Source: Guillardia theta CCMP2712 (Eukaryota > Cryptophyceae > Pyrenomonadales > Geminigeraceae). From it: DNA of 64,000 bases. Each line of letters starts with the position of its first letter. Position 1 is the first letter of the stretch. A model generated the notes under the pieces. It made no database searches. It was given only the letters and a program-made list of their open reading frames with translations, and was not told the DNA's origin. This document shows positions 24,058 to 34,577 of this stretch, one piece after another. Location: the NCBI RefSeq assembly GCF_000315625.1, contig NW_005434636.1, positions 141,777-205,776 of the forward strand, given 5' to 3'. A program made the translations under genes and the position numbers.

Positions 24058-24666
24058 TCCCCTCCCCTCCCTCCGTCCCTCCCCCTCCCCTTCCTCCCAC
24101 CTCCCCTCCCCTCCCCCTCCTCCACCTCCCCTCCCTCTCTCTCCTCCCTCCCTCCTCACATCTTTCGCCTTCTGCTTTTCTGTGGTTTTTCATCGTCCCT
24201 TGTATTTCTCTTCCTCACCCTAGACTGCTTCGTTTCAAGAAATCGTGCTGCATTTCTATTGTCTCCCTCCTTTCATCTCCCTCTTTCGTTTTCTTCCTCT
24301 CCCTCTCCTCTCCTTCAATGTTCAAGTCGACTGCTCACTCATCTATCACTTTGTTTGCCTCTGTCCTTCATGAACGACATTCTGCTAATTTATTGCTGTT
24401 TTCTCCTCTCATTCAACGTTGAATGTAACCGCAGCTGGTAGGATTCTTTATTCGCTGACATTGTCTTTGTATTGCACTCAACCCATCTGTCAATTTTGTC
24501 TTCCGATCGTTTTTTTGGCTCCTTTGTCAATTCATATCAGTCATCGGTTTCCATCTCCTTCACTTGTAATCTTGAATTCGATTTGATGTATGGTGGAGTC
24601 TACCTCTTTTAAAGTGAAAGAATGCAGGGTCCTTTTGAGATAAAGCTTTGTATCAACATCTATGTG
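24058..24666. other. pyrimidine-rich to AT-rich intergenic DNA
   Basis: CCCT-rich DNA gives way to T-rich DNA. Lies downstream of the minus-strand PHD/SWIB gene and probably contains its 3' UTR. No gene seen. Confidence 0.4.
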
Positions 24667-27600
24667 TTAGCTAGAGTACTGCAAATTACGGATTGCTTCT
24701 TGCTCGAGTAGAGCTAAGTCCGATACATCAAGCTCGTCCTCGTCCTCGTCCATCAAACTTGCTTGCATCCAGTGAGCAGGAGGCGCTTTGGCTGGCGTCT
24801 TTCCGATCTCCTGAGTCTTTGACCCTTCGGCTGGCTTGTCATCACGCTGCTGCAAGTTTGCCAGCGCTGAAGCCTCCAGCCGCTTCAATTCCTCCAAGTC
24901 CAAGTCATCCTCCTCGTCCTCGTCGTCCAGATCGAGTTTCAAGCTGGGAGCAGAGCTGGGCGCTGCCTCCGTCTTGATCTTCTTCGGCATCGCCTGCTCG
25001 TCAACATCCTTGTCATCCTCGAGGTTTCTCTTGAGCGCGCCCACCTCCCCAGCACGAAGTCCCTCAGTCACAGCTGTATCCTTGCTCGAGCTCTCCTCCA
25101 CCGACTCCCCTTGCACCTCTTCAGACTCTCCTCGTCCTGCCCCAACATGCTCGTCAACTGCAGATTCCGGTGCAGCATCATCGTCGGACAGAGGAGTCAG
25201 GGCGACAGTCGCTTCTTGTGCCTGCTCGCTCTCCTCAACGTTCGCAGAGACGCTCTTCTCCTCATCACGTGACGAGTGCGTTGAAAGCTTTGGAGGAAGG
25301 AGGGAGGTAGACAGCTTGGCTGCTTCAGTTTGTGTTGCTGTTTCTGCCTGAGAGCTGCTGGACGAGTTCAAGGTGTCCGCAGGTATGGATTCATCCTCAT
25401 CATCAGTATCGAAGGGCCCAGCATCTGTAGCGTTGCTGACGGTGTTGTCCACAGTCTGTTCGATATCGCTCTCTTCTGCCAACTCGAGGATCTCCTCATG
25501 TTCCTCTTGCTCGCTGTCTGTCTCCGCATTGCCATCAACGCTGTCTTGAGTGGTTGGCTGTGAGGTAGGATGCTGTGGCTGTGTCACTGTACAAAGTAAC
25601 TCACTTTCCTTGTGATCGGGAGAACTGCTGGCGGGGCTGTCTTCAAGGTTTGTTTCATCCTCATCGTCAGTGTCATCGAGAACAAGTTTAGCTCTTCTCG
25701 GATGCTTCTTCGCGATCGAGGTCGCACTCTCATCGTCTTCAGAGGGAGCGCTTGCTTCGTTTTCCCCTTGGGGAGGGAGATTGGTGGATTCATGTGACCC
25801 TGTGAGGGAGGAAGGTGCTGTCTCGTCTCCAGCTGGAGCCTCTTGTGTGTTCCTCCCTTCATCTTCACATCCTTGTGTCTCCCTGCCCTCAGATTCAACG
25901 AGGCACTCGTTGTCATCCTGCTCAAGGCTCGTTTGAACATCCTGCGATGCGCTGCTCTTTGGTCGCTTGTTAGCCTCGGCATTCTCGTCAACATCCTCCC
26001 GGGACCTCTTGGAGTTGCTCTGCTGTTGAGCTTCTTCCAGGCTGTTCGCGATCATCCTAGAAACCTTGCGGGCGAGCTTGGGGAGTTTCATCCTTTCCTT
26101 TCCACCGATCATCGCCCTGATCTTATCGTCGGGGAGGATGTAGCCATCATCATCAGGGTCAAAGAGATCGTGCAACTTGATGTAATCCAGCACAAAGGCC
26201 ATGGCCTCTTTGCGAGCCATTCGATCTCTGCCAACAAATTCTGCCAAGGGTCTGCTCAGGTACAGCAAGTCTTCAGCAGGCTCCTGCTGAGAGGTCGTCG
26301 ACTGCTCTAGCGTGCTTTCTTGTGTCTCAACTTTGGCGGGTTGGACGGGAGCATCATCGTTCTGTTGGAGGCGTTGCAAGATCGGCACATCATCATCTGA
26401 ATCGCTCACGACAGGTTTGTTTCTGACCGAGGTTGTAGCTCGAGAAAGGAGGCTCCTCTTTAACTTGGGCATTTTCACTTTCCTTTCTGGCTCATCCTTG
26501 CTTGCACTCTTGAACGACGACCCAACGAGGGCCTCAGACCGAACTTCTTGTGGAAGATCGAACTTGCAGCTCTGACAGCACACCCATATCGCATTCTCAT
26601 CTTTGATGTCGCCCTCTTCCAAACCAACACAAGGTCCGTGGAACCAAACCTCACACGCCTCGCAGAATACCATGAAGACGTCTACCACAGATCTGCCAAG
26701 CTTGCACGACCGCTTGCAGTGGATTTCGTTCGTTGAAGCACCAGGAGCTTCATGATGGTGGCCCTTGGTCTCTAGGAGGAACCATCTCTTCTTCGACGAG
26801 TTACCGTATTCGCCCTTGTTCAGGACGAGCTCTTTCTCTCCCGTCAGCGATCCCTTGGTGTCTTTGCTCCGAAAAGCCACTACCGCAACAACAGCATCTC
26901 CTCTGTTTTCCATAACATCTTTGATCCTGCATTGGAACCATTTCGACGAGTCATTCCAAAAGTACATGATATCTTTTCCCACTAAATTTCCAAGATCGAG
27001 AGATTCTTCGGATAAAGCCCTCAAGCCTCTCGACAAGGTACACCCATCTTTCTTGGAGGACTTGGCTCTCTCCTTCTTCGGCTTGCTTTCCGATGATCCA
27101 GAGCTCGCTGTCTTGCGCCTTCTTGGTTTTTGGGAACCAATGATCAGATTTCCTCGCCTGTCCTTCAACGGCAGATCATCAGCACAATCTGCCGAACAGA
27201 CCCAGTTATCGTCATCTGTCACGTTCCCATGTTTGACTCCGATACATTCTCCATGGAACCACACGTTGCACGTGTCACAGCAGATCATAAAGCTTCGGCT
27301 GTCCCATTTCCTCTCTTTCTTACATCCCTGTGTGCACATTTGTGCCTTGGCAACGTGATGGGTCTCTTCGGCCTCGGAATCTGTAAAGCATTTCAGCGCA
27401 TGCAGACAACTCAATCTGCCACCTGTTGCAAATGCAGCATCTTGATTCTCGTGCTCAACTTCTTCCTTGTCGTCGTCGTCCAACTCAGTCTCTGAATCTG
27501 TTCGCTCTCCACCTTCACTCTCAGTTGCTCCTGCTTCCCCTGAATCACTCATCTTTTCATCCGGCTGCTGGGGACTTGAATCAGGCTTCAGTCCCTCTGC

Positions 27601-28185
27601 TGTGATTTCTCCGATGTTGTCCTCTTGCCGAGGTCTTGCCGTTGCGTCCACAGACTGTTGCTGTTCCTCAACGGCGACATCTTCATCATCCGTCCTCTCT
27701 GTTTCTTTCGCGACCACTAGTTGAGAGTTCTTTTCTGCAGCATTCGATTCTTGTGCATCAGATGAATTCTCAGGCATGATGGTTTCCGACTCGGAACCTT
27801 TCGAGCTATCATGCAACAAGTTCTCGTCTGCACCAACCTTGGGATGTTCGTCAGTGGGCAACGTATCGGGATTCGCTGAGTTGATCTCCTCCTCCGGCAA
27901 GGGCTCAAGACGGAGAAGGAATCTGATTGCAGCATCCCTTACACTCTCCAAGATCTGATCCAGATCGACTGCAGATATCAACTCTTTCCCTCTCGACAAG
28001 GATATCCCCACAACTTTTTCGATCAAATTCTGTAGGAGCAAGATCATTCGATTTAAAATCATCGCATTCAGAACCTGAGTGAAATAGCCCAACATCGCCT
28101 CCAGACGTCGGATACCGTTGTTGCTCAAACTCTTAAGGCTTCCTCCCGCACATGACGGATGGAGCTCCTTGATCTGACGCTTCAT
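24667..28185 (-). CDS. PHD-PHD-SWIB chromatin protein, probably the 3' part of the SBNO gene
   Basis: One uninterrupted frame of 1172 residues. The first 100 residues are helical (RRLEAMLGYFTQVLNAM) and resemble the segment that follows the helicase domain in strawberry-notch proteins. PHD finger 1 lies around residues 280-335 (MCTQGCKKE, FMICCDTCNVWFHGECIGVK, WVCSADC). PHD finger 2 lies around 490-545 (HCKRSCKLG, FMVFCEACEVWFHGPCVGLE, WVCCQSC). A SWIB/MDM2 domain lies around 655-730 (YLSRPLAEFVGRDRM, MAFVLDYIKLHDLFDPDDDG). Long Ser/Glu/Asp-rich linkers surround these. The C-terminus has two similar helices, DLDLEELKRLEASALANLQQ and ELDVSDLALLEQEAIRNLQ. PHD fingers read histone H3 tails and SWIB occurs in chromatin remodellers. 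A donor near 28403 and an acceptor near 28120 would join this frame to the upstream SBNO exon in phase. Confidence 0.75.
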   Translation of the reverse strand: MKRQIKELHPSCAGGSLKSLSNNGIRRLEAMLGYFTQVLNAMILNRMILLLQNLIEKVVGISLSRGKELISAVDLDQILESVRDAAIRFLLRLEPLPEEEINSANPDTLPTDEHPKVGADENLLHDSSKGSESETIMPENSSDAQESNAAEKNSQLVVAKETERTDDEDVAVEEQQQSVDATARPRQEDNIGEITAEGLKPDSSPQQPDEKMSDSGEAGATESEGGERTDSETELDDDDKEEVEHENQDAAFATGGRLSCLHALKCFTDSEAEETHHVAKAQMCTQGCKKERKWDSRSFMICCDTCNVWFHGECIGVKHGNVTDDDNWVCSADCADDLPLKDRRGNLIIGSQKPRRRKTASSGSSESKPKKERAKSSKKDGCTLSRGLRALSEESLDLGNLVGKDIMYFWNDSSKWFQCRIKDVMENRGDAVVAVVAFRSKDTKGSLTGEKELVLNKGEYGNSSKKRWFLLETKGHHHEAPGASTNEIHCKRSCKLGRSVVDVFMVFCEACEVWFHGPCVGLEEGDIKDENAIWVCCQSCKFDLPQEVRSEALVGSSFKSASKDEPERKVKMPKLKRSLLSRATTSVRNKPVVSDSDDDVPILQRLQQNDDAPVQPAKVETQESTLEQSTTSQQEPAEDLLYLSRPLAEFVGRDRMARKEAMAFVLDYIKLHDLFDPDDDGYILPDDKIRAMIGGKERMKLPKLARKVSRMIANSLEEAQQQSNSKRSREDVDENAEANKRPKSSASQDVQTSLEQDDNECLVESEGRETQGCEDEGRNTQEAPAGDETAPSSLTGSHESTNLPPQGENEASAPSEDDESATSIAKKHPRRAKLVLDDTDDEDETNLEDSPASSSPDHKESELLCTVTQPQHPTSQPTTQDSVDGNAETDSEQEEHEEILELAEESDIEQTVDNTVSNATDAGPFDTDDEDESIPADTLNSSSSSQAETATQTEAAKLSTSLLPPKLSTHSSRDEEKSVSANVEESEQAQEATVALTPLSDDDAAPESAVDEHVGAGRGESEEVQGESVEESSSKDTAVTEGLRAGEVGALKRNLEDDKDVDEQAMPKKIKTEAAPSSAPSLKLDLDDEDEEDDLDLEELKRLEASALANLQQRDDKPAEGSKTQEIGKTPAKAPPAHWMQASLMDEDEDELDVSDLALLEQEAIRNLQYSS

Positions 28186-28325
28186 CGTTTCTTTCGGAAC
28201 AGATACTGCAGTGCTTGGAAGTTCCGAGCCTCTGACGCTCTGCTTCAGATCTCGGGAATGAATGGGTCATTTAAAATTACCTCAGAACTTCACCTACACT
28301 ACTTCTTGGCTCTTGTGGAATCCAT

Positions 28326-31300
28326 TTACGGATGGCCTTGCCAAAGAGTCAGTACACGAGGGAAACTCTTTGACAGGTTTGCTACCTTCTTGATGGATGT
28401 TTCCGAGAAAGTACAACTCAGTTCAGGCCGACCCAGCAAGCCTCCCATGAATTGATAACAGATGAGCTTCAATCGGTCTTTGGCATCGTTATCCACTCGC
28501 AGCTTCCTCGCGCTGGAGTCCAACTTCAAGGCTTTGTCCACCATAAGGGCAGACGCAGGCTGCCTATTCCTCTTGGCTTTTGGCTTGTCGTCCTTCTCTG
28601 AGGGAATGTAAATCCTTCTTGTCCTGGGCTTTCTTGCTTTTGTCTCTTGTACTTCGTCGTCTTCGGTTTCATCACCTCCGGACTTTTCTGATTCAGTTAC
28701 ATCGCCAGCATTGTCCTCTGAATCTGTGGCGAAGGAGCTCATAGCCTTGCGTCGAGGTGTTCGTGTAGTTCGTGTGCGCGGCCTCCTTGCTGAGTTGGAA
28801 GAAGTTGATTTGATTACCTTCCTTTCCTTGGCCTTGCTCAAGGAATAGTTTGCTTTTTGATAGTCATCAGCAAATGTCAAGCCTTTCTCAAAGAAATCCT
28901 TTGCATATTCATCGTGCTCCCACAATCCTGACTCATGCAGATCGTCTCCCTGAGGAGCTTGCCCAACATTGTTTGATTCCTTGTTGGCAGACATTGCGAT
29001 GGGCTCATCATCATCACTGTCATTCTCAGCAGTGCTCGCCTTCGAAAGCAGAAACTTCTTCCTTGAACTTTGGGTTTTGCCCTGCTTGTTAGCGACTTTG
29101 TCACTTTCTGATTTCATGTCAGAATCGTTTTCCGACTTTTCATCTTCAGTTACATCGCCAACATCCATGCCAACTGGTTCGTTGTCGTTCACTGCAGTGG
29201 CATTATCTTTGACAATTTCCTTCCCATTTTCCGTTTCTTGAACAGAGGACGGTTCTGGCTTTGATTCGCAAACCTGTCCTGTCGTAGTTGATAAATCGCT
29301 GAAAACTGCTTGTGAAGACAGTTCTCCCTTTGATTCCAACGCTTTTTCTGTCGTAGATGATGAATTCGTCTTTGAGTCCAACACTTTTGGTAAATTCATC
29401 TTCGACACACCTGATAGATAAAAATTCAGAATTGAGACATGCAAGATGGCTGTCACTCACAATCCTTGAGTCTCTTCTTCAGGTACTCTTTCTTCCGATG
29501 AGGGACGTGAATTCCAACAATCTTGCGACCGCAAGTCGTCGCTACTCGCACAACCTGATCATGATTTTCAGAACGGCGTTAGAAAGTTCCGAGTCACTGA
29601 CCTTCACACTAAATTCATCGTCGCGAGGATTCTTGATCGCAACAGATTTTTTGATTTCCTCCCAAAAAGGAAATACTGATCCAGTAAGAATGTTATACAC
29701 ATACATTCTTTTCTTGTAAACACAAACATCTTTGCCTTTACAGCTTGATGATCTTGCACTGTGCCCGCAATGATCCTTTGAGTACTCATAAATCTCCTTC
29801 CAAATTTTTTCTGCTTCTTCTAGGTCCAGCTTGTCGTAATCATTCCGAAGCTTGAAATTTGAAACTTCCTCTGGCCTATGACCTGCGTGCGGTAGAGTGG
29901 TATGATAGATCCTCCGTCTCTTACCATGCACCTCCTGCTTCTTTGCAAGTGCAAGAATGATATTGTAGAAAGCATCATTTTGAGGGTCCTTCTTCTTGTA
30001 AAAACCAGCCACCTCATCATTCTGGCTGTCTAGAAACTCTTTAGCTTCTTCCCATGACACTCCCCTGTCTCCCCAAAGGGTCAGCAGGCTTGTGTGAGCA
30101 TTGGTTGCTGGATTCTGGTGAAGGATTTCTTCATCTTTCAGCTTCAGCTCGGAGGCAATGTCTGTTATTCCATCCTGATATTCCCCACGCATTTTGGCAT
30201 CACGAATGAGGATCTCCATAAGCACATGCCAGAAAGAGAAAATTTGCCCTTGCAGGCACAATTTCACTCCAAACAATCTGTTCAGGAATACATTGACGGT
30301 GGGAAATGTTTCTGAATCCCCGTGCCCAAACATTCCGGCTTTTTGCAGCGCTGTCATCGCAACTGTTGCAAATTTTTCGAAATCGTTCTCATATTCAGTC
30401 TCCAGAAACTCCAATTCATTAACCGCGTCTTCAGCAAAGGGAGGGAGCGACCCGTCTGATAGGCAGTTGAAGACTTTCTCAAGAGCCTCCGGACCATACC
30501 GTGGATCGATGGCGAAGTTGGTCAGACCGCTTCCTCCTGTCGCTCTTCTGTCCCCTTGAGTCATCGCACCCAGTTGCTGAAGTCTCTCAGCTACCGCACT
30601 TGCGAACCTCCATTCACCACCGATGGGAGTCATGATTAACTTGAACTCTGGGGCGCTGGACTGGTTGGATCTATGGGAACGGCCCATTTGCTGCACAGCT
30701 CTGTCTGCACTCCAAGGTAGCTGGAGAGTGATGTGAACGCGTCTCCGTGTGTTCTTGACACGCCTATCGGCATGCAGGCTGATGCCAGTCGATGCAGCCT
30801 CTGAGATGATCGCGACCAGTTTTTTCCCCGACATGAACTTCTTCCTTTCGCGAATGTTGATCGCATCGCCCGAAGAGTCTGATTTGATGCGTTTCACAAG
30901 CGTCCATTCGCCTCGGACGCAGACTTGTCTCACGGATCGACCAGTCATCTCTGCAACACGTTTGGGGCCCCCGAGCAAGTCAATGATTTCATCCAATGGA
31001 TTTATCGGCAGCTGCAAAGCATCAATTCTTTCAAGAATCTGTTCTTTCTCCTCTGTCGTCATCACTTTCACTCCGAACTTTTCTATGAAATTTTTAAGGA
31101 GGTTGCATGCTGCTGAACATCCGGATTCTTCCTCAGTTGCTACTGACTCGCCTGTATTCTGGAAAACCAGCAACATCAAAACTTGTCACAAAAATGATAT
31201 GAAAACTATACCTGCAAACCAATCACGACGCACTTTCCTTGTTGGATTGCTTCGTTTGCTATTCTGACAACACCTTTCACCTTAGCAGCCATACAGATTT

Positions 31301-33682
31301 GGCCCCAAAATCTTTGGTTAGCACCCCAAAGTTGGGACCGCAATTGGTTGATTTCCTTTCTAGTGAGATTCTCTATGCCTTTCTTACAGAATCCGGAGAA
31401 ATGTGATATGATATCTGACCATAGCTCCACCGCTTTGTCGTACTTCAGCATGAATTCTTGATCAATTTCTTCTTCCACAACCTCAAACTCAGCACCTTTG
31501 AAAGACAGGGATCTTGCTAGGTATTGTCCTAACTGTTTCAACTCCATCGCAAGCAGTTCCATCGCTCCCGTCCCTCCAGAACGAATCTCTCTCACAAAGG
31601 TGTCTGGGGTATCAAACGAGGTTCCAGGGCCCCACAAACCTAGTCTTGAGGCATAGAGCAAATGCTCTGGTTCACTCGCACCGGTAGCGGAGACATACAC
31701 AACTCTTGCCAACGGTAGCTGCTGCTGAATCTCAATGACTGCAGTAGCTGACTTGGTTCCATTAGTCCTCAATGCTTGGCTCAGTTTGTGTCGTCCCTTT
31801 TTCGGAATCCTGATGTTTTTGGCCTTATGTGCCTCATCAAAGGCAAGAACTCCATCGAAGTCCTCCCCAGCCCACTTGACAATCTGTGTCAGCCGGCTCT
31901 GATCCTTCCCCCCTCCTGCTCCGTTTCTGACCAACAATGAGTAGGTGCAGAAGATGACGCCCTGATTGAGCTCCTCGAAGCTATTCAGGTCCTTATTGTT
32001 GCCGTAGTCTCTCAGGTCATGAATGGGAATTGCTCCTCCACCGATGTCGCAGATGTCTCTCTTTGCATCATCAATGAGATCTGAGCTGATTGAAATCCAT
32101 ATTGCCCTCTTTCGACCTCGAATGAAGTTTTCCAGTATGATTCCTGCGATTTGACGCCCTTTACCCACACCTGTTAACCTGTCAATCTGCGAAGTTTTAC
32201 AAGTGGTGCATTGTTTACCCGGCCCGTCGCCCATGAAGAAGCCAGAGCGATACTGGGTTCCAGGGATCATCCGCTCGTGTTGCTCACATGCATAGATCAC
32301 AGATTCCAGCTGCAAATTTGTCAGGCGCCCTTCCTTGATGGTAGCCTCCGGCAATCTGAGCTTGATGCTCCATTTGGGAGGAATGATTGAACTCAATGTT
32401 GAAGTCTCCGTGATGGGATCAGGATGGCAAACCAAGCTGCTTATCTCTTTCAATCTCGGAGGTGCATACTCTGGATTCAGGATCAACAAACTTTATCACA
32501 TCAAAGACCAAGTGAGATGTTACCTGTGAATGTCTTTCCCTCTTTCTCATTGTATGCAGCTCCAAATTGCTCATCCAATACCATCTCTTCTGTTTCAATA
32601 CGCATCTGCTTGAGAGCAGGATCTTCATAACCGTTTCGATGTGGACACTGCTTGGTGTGTCGCCCTCCAGTCTTCCAGCAGCTCTCACAAATTTGCTTTA
32701 CCGTGTTGTGAGGAAATGTCGCTGGAATATTTTGGTTGACCATACCAAATGTATACGCCTGCGGAGAGTACATCAATGAATTCCCTTCGCTTGCTCCTGC
32801 ATTGTTGTATGGCGGGATAGCAGCCCTAAACATACTTGAGTACATCATTTGGTATTGAGGGTTAGAAAAAGCATTTGGTTGGCGATTTTCAAAACCCATA
32901 AGGTCACGATTGTAGGAATTCAATCCAGCATATGATGAAAGAGGCTGATCTATCGAAGAGGCACCTGGAAATTTTTCTGGTTTCAAACTTTCTAATCTCG
33001 AATTCCCCCATACGTTGTAAGCTTTTTCTTCTGAATTGGCTGCTACAGGCCGATTCGATGAAGGCGAAGGCAGGTGCATCAAGTTTTTCTGATCCCCAAC
33101 AATAAAAGCTTCCCGATTGAATGGTTTCACCTGTAAATGAGACGGAACTGTCCTTACAGAGCCGGAGGCAGCCAGGACTTTTTCGGTATTTGGTTTCTGA
33201 ACCATCGAAATATTCACCTTCTCAGTCTGGCGCTGAGGGTTTGAGGGAGCAGCAGCAGGCTTCAATGCAGGAGCAAGCTCAGGCTTCAATGCAGGAGCAA
33301 GCTCAGGCTTCAATGCAGGAGCAAGCTCAGGCTTCAATGCAGGAGCAAGCTCAGGCTTGTGAGGTTTTCGATTCTCAACCCTCGACAAAATCCAATTGTA
33401 AGCTTTATCCTCGGCAGCGGAAGGAGCAGGTTTGTCATCCGAGCGAGCAGGTGCAGACTGCTCTGACTTACCACTTGCAACCTTTGAACCCAACTCGTTG
33501 TTTGATGACAGAGCTTGACTGATTGCAGGCGACCGCTCGAGAGGATGGAGGGAATTTGGTGCAGACTTGTGGTTTGAAAGAACGGACATTGGTTTCCGAT
33601 TGAGAGCGGTGTTCGCCTCGTCGTTTTCCATCGACCATTTCGATGGAGGCAGAGCTCCAGGTCGTGTCAAAGGATTGTCCAT
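28326..33682 (-). CDS. strawberry notch (SBNO) family helicase-like protein
   Basis: Nuclear SNF2-related DExD/H protein acting in transcription. Start ATG at 33680-33682. The N-terminal exon holds an 8-residue repeat PELAPALK, four times (33259-33358), and a zinc-knuckle-like CESCWKTGGRHTKQCPHR. The next exon has the family block HPDPITETSTLSSI and TNLQLESVIYACEQHE. A 56-nt intron splits the Walker A motif, restoring MGDGPGVGKGRQIAG. The DEAH box is VLAFDEAHKAKN. The helicase C part (exon 31179-29542) has LVAIISEAASTGISLHADRR and motif VI QQMGRSHRSNQ. A small exon then reads VVRVATTCGRKIVGIHVPHR, followed by a Ser/Glu-rich exon ending near YQFMGGLLG, as expected just before the conserved C-terminal helices of SBNO. 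Introns are 48-56 nt. The frame could stop at 28326 but more likely splices onward into the PHD/SWIB frame. Confidence 0.9.
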
Positions 33683-34387
33683 GGCTTATTCCATACAAAC
33701 AAACTCCTTTCATGAAAATAGTTAGTGATTTCATTAGCAAACAATTCAGTCGACCAACAAAGACAAGCAACAATGTCAAACATCCATTTCTTTCCTATCA
33801 CTTCAAGTAAGAAATCAATGCTTCAGACCCTAGCATCATGTCATACAAAACTCATTGCTGCTCCTATCGTCCCTCAATCACCCGTCACATCCAACAAATA
33901 TCAAACCTTGGCTGTCATTCTTACAGTATCACTTCTTTTGAACTTACTCTACGTTCCTTGCTTATCACATCTTTGTCCTGTAGTACACCAAGATGCCTCA
34001 TATCTCCATCCCCCAGCCTTCTCAACCTCATTCCTCCTTCTCCTCGTCTTCCTTCTTATCCTTCTCCTGCTCCTGCTCCTCTTCCTGCTCCTCCTGCTCC
34101 TCCTGCTCCTGCTCCTCCTGCTCCTCCTCGGACGCCTTTCAGCATGCGAAGGGCGATTTGGCGGGAATAACCACTGACTACCCCGTCCTTCTGCTTCTTT
34201 TAGTACCCACCCGTGTTAAGCAAAGGTCCTGCAAGATTTAACTTATTTTCACCGGATTTCTGCTTCTGAGAATTCCTGTAACGACGAAGCGACCCAGCTA
34301 CGAAGAAATCGACGGAGGAAGAGGAAGAGGAGCAGAGCAGAGCAGAGCAGAGCAGAGCAGAGCAGAGCAGAGCAGAGCAGAGCAGAG

Positions 34388-34418
<31 letters not shown>

Positions 34419-34577
34419 AGGAGGAGAGCAGAGCAGGAGGAGAGCAGAGGGGAGGGGGGGAAAGGGGAGGAAGGAGGATGGAGGCTAAGGGAGAAGAGAG
34501 GGGAACAAAGAAGAAACAGAGAGGATGCAGGAATCTGAGGATGAAAATGACAAGGACAAGGGTGTGCGGGGCCAAAA
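33683..34577. other. intergenic region between divergent genes, with repeats
   Basis: Shared 5' region of the SBNO gene (minus) and the Gag-like gene (plus). It holds a CTC/CTGCTC repeat (34053-34128), a (GAGCA)n array (34329-34388) that turns into (GAGCCA)n (34385-34420), and purine-rich DNA. No further gene recognised. Confidence 0.5.
34329..34420. repeat. (GAGCA)n array changing to (GAGCCA)n
   Basis: About 12 pentamers followed by about 6 hexamers that differ by one inserted C, so the array shows unit-length evolution. Confidence 0.9.

Noticed and set aside
28060-28185. Histone-fold (H2B-like) start for the PHD/SWIB protein
   Set aside because: The helix spacing is about 14 residues too long, and the segment fits better as the C-terminal helices of the SBNO family.
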